Of a stretch of DNA of 6,812 nucleotides, positions 1-6,534 are shown in pieces. The DNA is taken from contig CAZADH010000315.1 in assembly GCA_964483805.1 (NCBI GenBank), forward strand, positions 1 through 6,812, in the 5' to 3' direction. Below the pieces are notes generated by a model, which saw nothing but the letters and a program-made list of their open reading frames with translations, did no database searches and was not told the origin of the DNA. The position numbers and the translations under genes were made by a program. The stretch comes from CAZADH01 sp964483805 (lineage in GTDB: Bacteria; Muiribacteriota; Ozemobacteria; Ozemobacterales; Ozemobacteraceae). How positions within the stretch are numbered: position 1 is the stretch's first letter; each line of letters opens with the position of its first letter.

Positions 1-114
1 AGTGAGCACGCTATTCCAGGGGCGTTTTCCCGAGTAATTCCATGGTGACTTGGTGTTTCACATCGGACGCAAATACGCAGCAAACTGGAATTCCGGAAGC
101 GAGAAATGAGACCG

Positions 115-143
115 AAAACCGCAACCAATCTCCCCGTTGCGGT
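115..143 (-). terminator. Candidate rho-independent terminator of the two-gene operon
   Basis: Read on the minus strand, ACCGCAAC (143-136) and GTTGCGGT (125-118) form an 8-bp stem with a 10-base loop. The stem runs into TTTT (118-115), then CGG. It lies about 100 bases past the stop of the downstream phosphatase, with no open frame between. The stem is perfect but the T-tract is short, so termination strength is uncertain. On the plus strand the same stem has no T-run, so it is unlikely to serve a gene entering from the left. Confidence 0.55.
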
Positions 144-245
144 AGGAGTGGAGAGATCGTTATTTACGACGTATTTCAGTCGCGCGAGTGGCCCCTCTCG
201 GGTCAGCGGTGATCGGCGAATGGGCCATGGGCAGCGGTCTCGCGG

Positions 246-3152
246 TCAGGGGCGGTGCACCATCAATACGGCCACCGTGACATCGTCGTCCCAACCCCGA
301 TTTCCTGAGAACTGTCGCAGACCGGCGTGAACAGCCGCGATGACCGACTCGGGACTGACGACAGATGCCGTTGCCAGGGCCGCCTCGAGCCCCTCCGCGC
401 CGAACGGCAGGTCGTGCTCATTGCGTTGTTCGAGAATTCCATCGGTGTGGAGCACCAGCGCTGCCCCAGGAGTAACCGAAATCTCGAGATCGAGGTAGTT
501 GGCGCGTGTCACAATGCCCAGCGGAAAGCCGTTTTGCGCAATCTCCTGCGGAGGGTGCCCCGGGACCATCAAGAACGGATACGGAATGCCGGCGTTGGCA
601 AAAAGCATCGTCTGATCGGGGCGCAACAGGGCCGCCTGGAAGGTCATGCTCATTTTCCGGCCAAACTGCTGGATCACTGCGTCGTTCAGGCGCCGTAACA
701 ACTCCGCGGGGGAGCGAACGCCGATTCGGACAAACACCTGAAACGCCGACTTGGCCATGGCCACGACGAGGGCGGCCGAGAGGCCGTGCCCCTGCACATC
801 GCCGATGACGACGAACAGACTGCCGTCGTCGAGGGGTATGGCGTCGAAGTAATCGCCGCCGACCTCGTTGGTTGGCACGTTGTGACCGAGGAATGTGGCG
901 GTGGCACTGCTGACCGATCCCGTGGGAAACAGGCGGGTTTGCACGACGCGGGCCAGTTCGAGCTCTTCCATGTCCTCGAGCGTCCGGTTGAACAGCGTCG
1001 CGATTTCATCCCATTCATCGCCGGTCTGCAGCGGCACGCGGTGATCGAACGTCTTCCGCTCCATCGCTCGAGCGCCGTGCAACAGTGCCGTCGATGGCGC
1101 CACGACGTTTCGGTACAGTCGATGGGCGACGGCCAGGAGCAGCAGACCCATGACGAGGCCGAACCCGGCCATTTGCCGAAGGATCTCGGCCTCGCGCCGT
1201 TCGACCGCACGCCACCGTCGCACTCCGACCAACACGAAGTTGGCCAAGTTGCGGCAGGCATAAGCGCTGACCAGATAGCGCGCCTTGCCTCCGTCGACCA
1301 CTTCGCTATACAGGCGGCGGGGGGGCACGAGCAGCTCCTGATACCGACTGCATCGGGGGCCGGGTTGATCTTCGGGGAAAATGGCAATGTTGTGGCGACT
1401 CTCGGCGTGAAAAGCGGTGTCAGGTGCCCACGGTCGGCGACGCGAGAAGAACTCCGCCAGGAATTGCTCCTCCATCGCCCGCAGATCGCTGAAAATAATG
1501 ACCGAATACTGACCGACGCCACTCGGGTCGCGCAGAATGTCGACGAGAATGTAGGCGATGTCCTTGCCGCCGCCCAGGGTGATCATGCGCCCGCGCGACG
1601 CGAAAGCCCAACGCACAATACTGCCGGTTTGTGATTCCATGGCCGCGCCGTAGATCAATTGACTGGCCTTGGGCGGGCTCGAATCCGTGTCCTCACGCCC
1701 GAAATCCTGATTGAATCGGTCGAGAAGAACGCGTCCGGCCGCACCCAGGCCCTCGCAAATATTCCGGCCCTCTACCACCGACTCCTTGATCGCCCACATT
1801 TCGTTGACCAGAGTCGGATCCGGTCTCAGTTTCATCACCATGCGCACCGTGCTCTCCGCGACAACGAGGCCGCGCCGGATGACCCGGGCCAACACCGCAA
1901 TTCGGTCGGCGGGTGACAAATCGTGACAGCGGCGAAAGGAGTAACCCATGTTCGAGTAGTCGCGCAGCGATTGCCCTTCGCGATTGACCAGAAACAGCGC
2001 TTCGAATCGGCCGGCGAGGTCGCGCAGCGCCAGATCGCGCAGCAGTTGCTGCGGAGACGCGATCAGTTTCTCTTCGTCGCTGATCATGGTGCGGAATTCC
2101 ACGCTCCGCGCCCGGATCAACCGCGGGAATGCGGCGTCGGTGTCGATCAGGCTCTGTTCGAGATCTTTCAACACGTCGTCGGTAACTGTCTCGAGTCGCG
2201 TCTCATGAAAGAACTGCCAGAACCCCAGCGTCAGCAACAACGGCAGGCCCGCGGCCAACGAGAGCGCCAGACCGAGGAACGTGGCCAGAGTCATGCGACC
2301 GCCCGCGACACTCGAAATTCGGCACGCGCCGACGACGCACAGGACCAACGTGCCGAGAATCCACGGCGGGATTACGGGTGACGCGGTGGTCACGGCGCCG
2401 GCCAACATCAACCCGTCGTGGTAGGGAAACAGTACGACGGTTTGCTGCCCGCAGCGAACGAACGGTTGCGAACGCACCGCGTGATTCCGCAACTGTCGGC
2501 TCAGCTCGCGGCGGGGGATTCGTAAATGGAGATCGTGGACCGCCAGCGACGCGCGATCGATGACCCCCACATTCTCGCCGCGGCGTCGCAGCGTCTTCAG
2601 GGCGTGCTCCATCAGCCACGGAGCAGCGAGGCGGCGAACGTCGGCGATCACCATCAGGCCACCGATCCGATCGGCCGAGATACTCCTGTCGGATCGCCAT
2701 ACAGCGTATTGTCGCGAGTGCTTCGGTAGCCGGCTCATGCGCCGCGGGGGCACCGGGATGCCGTAGTCGCCAAGCCAAGGCATGTCGAGGCTGCTGAAGG
2801 CTTCGACGAATGCCGAAGTCAGCGGTGGCTGCCCGGGAAAGACCCGGCCGCTACCATCCAGCAAGCGCAGCTCAACTGCATCGGCAGGCAGGCCGGCGAC
2901 GGTGCGCTCGACGATGTGGCGTACCGCGGCGCTTGCTGGGAGGTGCCCGCCCAGCCGGCGGAACAGATACTCGGCCAACTGCCGGGTTGCGGGCTCCGGC
3001 ATCGCTGCGTCCCCCAACCCGCGCAATGCCCGTTGCAACCGTTCGGCGTGAGCGCGCGCAGCGCGTTCAGCGGCAAAGCGTCCCAACTTCAACCCCGCCG
3101 CCACGTGTAGGGCAACGATCACGGCGAGGACCATCGTCAGTCGGTGTGTCAT
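246..3152 (-). CDS. Membrane-bound SpoIIE/RsbU-family PP2C serine/threonine phosphatase with HAMP and two extracytoplasmic sensor regions (downstream copy)
   Basis: 968 residues, with the same plan as its upstream neighbour: TM1 (about 5-21), an Ala/Arg-rich helix, module 1 to about residue 260 (DAVELRLLDGSGRVFPG at 91-107 looks Cache-like), TM2 (261-279), a short turn, TM3 (288-312, with AAGLPLLLTL), module 2 (about 313-658, with LFLVNREGQSL and KARYLVSAYACRNLANFVLV), TM4 (660-680), a clear HAMP (about 680-733: P686, GDEWDE at 711-716, FN at 721-722), the linker ARVVQTRLFP (734-743) and a phosphatase domain (about 752-965). All family motifs are canonical: GGDYFD (D767), GDVQGHG (D785), FANAG, HTDG (D904) and WDDD (D956). 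It should be an active Mn/Mg-dependent protein phosphatase controlled by HAMP-relayed signals, probably acting on a STAS-type anti-sigma antagonist encoded elsewhere. The ATG overlaps the upstream TGA and has a good GGAAG ribosome-binding site. A terminator candidate follows the stop by about 100 bases. Confidence 0.95.
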   Translation of the reverse strand: MTHRLTMVLAVIVALHVAAGLKLGRFAAERAARAHAERLQRALRGLGDAAMPEPATRQLAEYLFRRLGGHLPASAAVRHIVERTVAGLPADAVELRLLDGSGRVFPGQPPLTSAFVEAFSSLDMPWLGDYGIPVPPRRMSRLPKHSRQYAVWRSDRSISADRIGGLMVIADVRRLAAPWLMEHALKTLRRRGENVGVIDRASLAVHDLHLRIPRRELSRQLRNHAVRSQPFVRCGQQTVVLFPYHDGLMLAGAVTTASPVIPPWILGTLVLCVVGACRISSVAGGRMTLATFLGLALSLAAGLPLLLTLGFWQFFHETRLETVTDDVLKDLEQSLIDTDAAFPRLIRARSVEFRTMISDEEKLIASPQQLLRDLALRDLAGRFEALFLVNREGQSLRDYSNMGYSFRRCHDLSPADRIAVLARVIRRGLVVAESTVRMVMKLRPDPTLVNEMWAIKESVVEGRNICEGLGAAGRVLLDRFNQDFGREDTDSSPPKASQLIYGAAMESQTGSIVRWAFASRGRMITLGGGKDIAYILVDILRDPSGVGQYSVIIFSDLRAMEEQFLAEFFSRRRPWAPDTAFHAESRHNIAIFPEDQPGPRCSRYQELLVPPRRLYSEVVDGGKARYLVSAYACRNLANFVLVGVRRWRAVERREAEILRQMAGFGLVMGLLLLAVAHRLYRNVVAPSTALLHGARAMERKTFDHRVPLQTGDEWDEIATLFNRTLEDMEELELARVVQTRLFPTGSVSSATATFLGHNVPTNEVGGDYFDAIPLDDGSLFVVIGDVQGHGLSAALVVAMAKSAFQVFVRIGVRSPAELLRRLNDAVIQQFGRKMSMTFQAALLRPDQTMLFANAGIPYPFLMVPGHPPQEIAQNGFPLGIVTRANYLDLEISVTPGAALVLHTDGILEQRNEHDLPFGAEGLEAALATASVVSPESVIAAVHAGLRQFSGNRGWDDDVTVAVLMVHRP

Positions 3153-3164
3153 GGGCGGGCTTCC
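3149..3164 (-). promoter_or_regulatory. Ribosome-binding site and ATGA stop/start overlap coupling the two phosphatase genes
   Basis: On the minus strand GGAAG (3164-3160) sits seven bases before the ATG at 3152-3150. The TGA of the upstream gene uses 3151-3149, so the genes overlap by the four bases ATGA. This arrangement commonly gives translational coupling and supports cotranscription. It also fixes the downstream start, because the hydrophobic first membrane segment begins within a few residues of it. Confidence 0.8.
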
Positions 3165-6055
3165 ACGTCGAGTATGACCAGGGTCTGGTCATCGACCGGC
3201 ACCTCAGCGCCCGCCCAAAAGGTCACTTCCGCGAAGAACCGGTCGATCGAGGTATCGAGAGTCGCATTGCGGGTCTCCTGGGCCACGCGTAGCAGATTGG
3301 TGTAATCGAACGGTGTGCCCTCGCCGAGGCGCGGGGCCTCGGGAAAACCGTCAGTATAAAGGACCAACCGGCCCCCCGCGGACAGATCGACGACATCGCT
3401 CTGAAACACCGGCTTCTTGCGCGAACCCAACGGATATCCGGCCATCTCGAGCATACGCGGTGCTTCGCCTCGCACGACCAACATCGGATAACAACTGCCG
3501 GCACTGGCGTAGCTGAGACGACAAGTTGGTGGGTCGAAGATTCCGAGCCAGAACGTCATCGGTTTGAAGCGACCTCCTTGTTCACGCAGACACTGGTCGA
3601 CCGAAGCCAGGATGTGAGCGGGATCGGTCTCCGTTTGCACACTGAGGGCCAGCGCCATCTTGACCGACGCCACCACCAGACCGGCGGGGATGCCGTGACC
3701 GGCGACGTCGCCCGTGGCTATCACGAGCCGACCATCGGGCAGGGTCAGCCACTCATGATGATCGCCGCCGAGATTCGTGGCCGTGCGGCAACGACCGGCC
3801 ACGCTCCAACCCTGACCGGTCAGTCCTTTCGCCGGCCACAGCATTTCCTGGACAGATCGGGCAACCTTCATCTCCTCGAACCGAGCCATGGTGGTGTTGA
3901 AATGTTCGCCGACAATGGCCAATTCAACCAGCCAGCCCGGGCGAATCCGCTGCCCGAAATCGCGTCCGCTCAGGGCCACGAGACCGCGCCCCAGTTCCTG
4001 TAGCGGTGCCAGCAACAATCGGGCCGACAAGATCGCGACAGCGCCGGCAAGCAGCAACATGAAGAGAACAAATCGGCCGGCGCGGTCGGACAAGCGCCGT
4101 GATTCGGCGTCAATAACCGAATAGGGACGGGCCAGCATGACCACGTATCCCTTGAGAAACTGACCCTTGACGGCGGACACAAGAAATCTCTTGCCGCCTG
4201 CCCACAACAATCGGTTCTGCGGCAGCCCCGTGTTGAGCACCTGGTCGCGCAGTTTGCGCAATTCGTGGCTCTTGATCAGGCCAGCAGGGAGGAAGACCGG
4301 CCATCGCTTCTCGCCGCTGACCGGCATGGCCCAGAGGCGCGCCGCCCCGGGGCGACCGGTCGGCCAGTATCGGTGGAGTCGCTGCAGATATCGCGTTTGC
4401 ACGACGAATGAATCGAAAAAACTCATGAGGATGCCGCGAAACGCGCGGTTGCGAGCCGTGAAGAACCTGAAGTAACTCAAGGCGTCCTCATTGCCCAGCC
4501 GGTTTTCGAGAACCCGGTCTTCTTCGTCGATCCAGATCGAGGGGTATTTCGAGCTGACCAGGACACCGGTCAACGGGTTGGTCTCGGCGCCCGTACTGCC
4601 CGTATGCGGGTCGTAATTCACTGTTTGCAGAATCCCGCGGCAAATTTGCGGTAGCGCTTCCCAGGCCTCGCGCATCGCCTGGGTTGCGCCGCTGCCTTGG
4701 GTGCGGATGTTCGCAAACACCCGTCCTCGCCGGCTCACGATCGCCACACATGTGATGATGCCCCGATACGACAGAACGAGCGACTCCAATTCACGCCGCA
4801 TCGCCACGCTTTCGACCAGCGGGCGACTGTCGATTCGGGCCGATATCTGGCGATACCGTCGGATGATCGGCCGATACATGGCACTCATCTCGCTGTCCAG
4901 GCGCGACAGATGCTCGATCTGCGCCTCGCAGGTCTGTTTGATGAGCAACTGCTCACGGTCGCTGCGATCGATGACGACCGTCACCAGCAGCACGAGCAAG
5001 GGGACGCCACCGCCGATCACGAATAAGAACACCAGTTTGCGCACCAGCCTGCGGTCGATGGCCCGTATGCCGCGCAGAAATACAAAAGCAATAACCACGA
5101 AAATGGTTGCCCCGAACCGGATTTGGTTGACATCGATGACCGGCGCGTGGGGTTGCCGGGCCACGCAGAACAGGGTTTCGCCATCCGGCCCCTGTTGCGT
5201 CACGAGTGAACGCCCCTGCCATTCGACGGCCGCCTGATCGAACGACAGGCGGTCGAGAAACGAGGCCAGCCCAGGATCATACGAGACCGAGGCGGGACGC
5301 AATTGCGTTGGTTGCAGGGGATCGAGCCAGCCGCACAGATACGTTGTCTCCACCAGATGATTGGTCTCGGCAACGGCCTGGTCGCACAGCGTGTCGGCGG
5401 CAATGCCACCGCGGTGCACGAAGACAACCACATCGCCGGTCGCGTTCCCCTTTGCGTCGGTCAGACGCCACCAACCGCCCCACGTCCGTTTGTCACCGTT
5501 GACCAGATCGACGAGGGAGCCAGGTGCCTGGCCCATGAGTCGGGGCGCATCGGTGTTGCCGGCAAATCCGCCGCTGAGTTTGGCTAGGCCAGTGTTGTCG
5601 GGAGCGCGCAGCGCTTTCAGGAACTGCTGCGACGCAAACACCAGGGCGTTGGCGGATCCGCTGCGCAGAACCCGTTTACCCTGCGCATCAAAGACGTAGA
5701 TGTCGACGAGCCCTGGGTGCTGTCGCTCGAGTTCGGCGGCTTTGCGATCGAATCCCGCGGCCGTCCACGGTAGGGTCGAGAGTCGATCGAACAGACTGTT
5801 GAACCGATCGACCAGGGTCCCGCGCTCACGAAGCCGGCCGAGAATCTCGCGCATTTCGTCGCGCTCATTGTGGATCGCGTCACGCCGCGCCTCACTCGCG
5901 ACGAAATCGCCAAAACGCCAGACCATGATGCCTGCCAACACTACGCTAATGAATAGCAGCAGATGGCGGAGTCGACCGACGTGAGACGCCGGGTGGACCG
6001 ACGTTGTCGAGGGCGCTGGCGATGCTGGCTGAGACTCGACTGACAAGTGATTCAC
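3149..6055 (-). CDS. Membrane-bound SpoIIE/RsbU-family PP2C serine/threonine phosphatase with two extracytoplasmic sensor regions (upstream copy)
   Basis: 968 residues. Predicted order: cytoplasmic N-tail, TM1 (about 31-46), extracytoplasmic module 1 (about 47-311, with a Cache-like strand-turn-strand VDIYVFDAQGKRVLRSG at 117-133), TM2 (313-329), a basic turn (RAIDRRLVRK), TM3 (341-362, with GGGVPLLVLL), module 2 (about 363-660), TM4 (661-683), a degenerate HAMP (about 680-731, keeping P684 and N720 but lacking GDE), the linker ARSVQEMLWP (732-741) and the phosphatase domain (about 745-965). Metal-binding aspartates are present: D765 in GGDHHE, D783 in GDVAGHG, D902 in TDG and D955/D956. GGDHHE departs from the usual GGDYYD. 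By family knowledge the enzyme is Mn/Mg-dependent and removes phosphate from STAS-type anti-sigma antagonists; the real target is unknown. The start is the GTG at 6055, with only a weak GGGA close upstream; the frame is closed by TGA at 6100-6098, and TTG at 6046 is an alternative. First gene of a coupled pair. Family assignment is firm; sensor folds are inferred. Confidence 0.93.
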   Translation of the reverse strand: MNHLSVESQPASPAPSTTSVHPASHVGRLRHLLLFISVVLAGIMVWRFGDFVASEARRDAIHNERDEMREILGRLRERGTLVDRFNSLFDRLSTLPWTAAGFDRKAAELERQHPGLVDIYVFDAQGKRVLRSGSANALVFASQQFLKALRAPDNTGLAKLSGGFAGNTDAPRLMGQAPGSLVDLVNGDKRTWGGWWRLTDAKGNATGDVVVFVHRGGIAADTLCDQAVAETNHLVETTYLCGWLDPLQPTQLRPASVSYDPGLASFLDRLSFDQAAVEWQGRSLVTQQGPDGETLFCVARQPHAPVIDVNQIRFGATIFVVIAFVFLRGIRAIDRRLVRKLVFLFVIGGGVPLLVLLVTVVIDRSDREQLLIKQTCEAQIEHLSRLDSEMSAMYRPIIRRYRQISARIDSRPLVESVAMRRELESLVLSYRGIITCVAIVSRRGRVFANIRTQGSGATQAMREAWEALPQICRGILQTVNYDPHTGSTGAETNPLTGVLVSSKYPSIWIDEEDRVLENRLGNEDALSYFRFFTARNRAFRGILMSFFDSFVVQTRYLQRLHRYWPTGRPGAARLWAMPVSGEKRWPVFLPAGLIKSHELRKLRDQVLNTGLPQNRLLWAGGKRFLVSAVKGQFLKGYVVMLARPYSVIDAESRRLSDRAGRFVLFMLLLAGAVAILSARLLLAPLQELGRGLVALSGRDFGQRIRPGWLVELAIVGEHFNTTMARFEEMKVARSVQEMLWPAKGLTGQGWSVAGRCRTATNLGGDHHEWLTLPDGRLVIATGDVAGHGIPAGLVVASVKMALALSVQTETDPAHILASVDQCLREQGGRFKPMTFWLGIFDPPTCRLSYASAGSCYPMLVVRGEAPRMLEMAGYPLGSRKKPVFQSDVVDLSAGGRLVLYTDGFPEAPRLGEGTPFDYTNLLRVAQETRNATLDTSIDRFFAEVTFWAGAEVPVDDQTLVILDVEARP

Positions 6056-6156
6056 GTTCCCATTGGTCGATTGAGGACATTCGCACGGTGACTCGGATCA
6101 CCGTTTCGCGCGACCGTCTGCGTCCTGCTACCCGCGTTCGTCTGCCGTTGTCATAG

Positions 6157-6185
6157 ATTGCCATATCAGCCTTCTCGTGCGTCAA
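6157..6185 (-). promoter_or_regulatory. Weak sigma70-like promoter candidate for the phosphatase operon
   Basis: On the minus strand TTGACG (6185-6180) matches the -35 consensus at five of six positions. At a 17-base spacing the -10 position reads GGCAAT (6162-6157), which matches only three of six. Transcription would start about 95 bases before the GTG of the first phosphatase. The poor -10 suggests either an activator-dependent promoter or a chance match; a dyad lies nine bases upstream of the -35. The housekeeping consensus may not hold in this organism. Confidence 0.25.
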
Positions 6186-6194
6186 CTCAGCGGA

Positions 6195-6208
6195 CTACCT
6201 TCAGGTAG
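6195..6208. promoter_or_regulatory. Dyad CTACCT-TC-AGGTAG, possible operator
   Basis: Perfect 6-bp arms are separated by two bases. The two-base gap is too short for a good RNA hairpin loop, so a site for a dimeric DNA-binding protein is the more natural reading. It lies about 140 bases before the first phosphatase and just upstream of the candidate -35. A dyad of this size can occur by chance in a few kilobases, so position is the main argument. Confidence 0.3.
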
Positions 6209-6261
6209 GGAATCCCCAGGCGGCAACTCGTACCCGGCCACATTGATCCTAAAAAATGGCG

Positions 6262-6285
6262 AAAGAAACGGCGACGTTGGCGCCG
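6262..6285 (-). terminator. Terminator-like hairpin in the operon leader (possible attenuator)
   Basis: On the minus strand CGGCG (6285-6281), a 7-base loop and CGCCG (6273-6269) form an all-GC 5-bp stem followed directly by TTTCTTT (6268-6262). A second T-run, TTTTTT (6256-6251), lies a few bases further on. It could end a transcript arriving from the right, or act as an attenuator about 200 bases before the first phosphatase. The stem is short, so confidence is modest. Confidence 0.35.
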
Positions 6286-6336
6286 ATCAGCAGTATGATT
6301 CTAACGGATCGTTGCAGTTTAGATTGGCGATGCGGT

Positions 6337-6388
6337 CCGGTCAACGCGATGGTCGATCTTGACTGACCGGGCAGTGACTGACCCGGTC
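6337..6388. repeat. Overlapping, mutually exclusive inverted repeats
   Basis: Plus-strand segments are CCGGTCA (6337-6343), TGACCGGG (6364-6371) and CCCGGTC (6382-6388). The middle segment can pair with the left one (7 bp, 20-base loop) or the right one (7 bp, 10-base loop), but not both. TGACTGACC is also directly repeated at 6360-6368 and 6375-6383, and CGGTCCGG at 6333-6340 and 6384-6391. This could be an RNA switch in a leader transcript or a cluster of protein-binding half-sites; the sequence alone does not decide. Confidence 0.45.
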
Positions 6389-6500
6389 CGGGAGTCCAAC
6401 CGGCCATCGTCTATCGGCCATCAACCGCTCGCGCCGAAACGTCGATGGCTTCGCCGGCGCTCCGGTTCTTTGGCAAAACCATGTAGCATGACACCGTCAG

Positions 6501-6534
6501 GACTCTCGGGAGAACTGTTGTTTGCCCGAGAGTC
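6501..6534. repeat. Perfect 10-bp inverted repeat / strong hairpin with 14-base loop
   Basis: GACTCTCGGG (6501-6510) and CCCGAGAGTC (6525-6534) are exact reverse complements around a 14-base loop. Neither strand has a T-run after the stem, so it is not a standard intrinsic terminator. Smaller stems flank it: TGAC-ACC-GTCA (6489-6499), and GGG/CGTC pairing with GACG/CCC (6541-6569, with a small internal bulge). Together they make about 80 bases of potentially structured RNA of unknown strand and role. Confidence 0.5.

Noticed and set aside
1..48. Plus-strand frame entering from the left edge (15 codons then TGA), possible end of a convergent gene
   Set aside because: Too short to support; no terminator or motif on that strand nearby.
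786..1634. Long open frames lying antisense or out of frame within the two phosphatase genes, such as 786-1634 (+), 686-1522 (-) and 4701-5237 (+)
   Set aside because: They overlap well-supported coding sequence, their translations carry no recognisable motifs, and GC-rich genes routinely leave such shadow frames open.
5946..6185. 79-codon minus-strand frame (TTG start) overlapping the 5' end of the upstream phosphatase
   Set aside because: Rare start codon, no ribosome-binding site, about 110 bases of overlap with a real gene, an Arg/Ser-rich product, and its start coincides with a -35-like hexamer. No protein family recognised.
6223..6240. Sigma54-like TGGC...TTGC on the minus strand (TGGCCGGGTACGAGTTGC)
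   Set aside because: Spacing between the GG and GC elements is 13 bases rather than the required 10.
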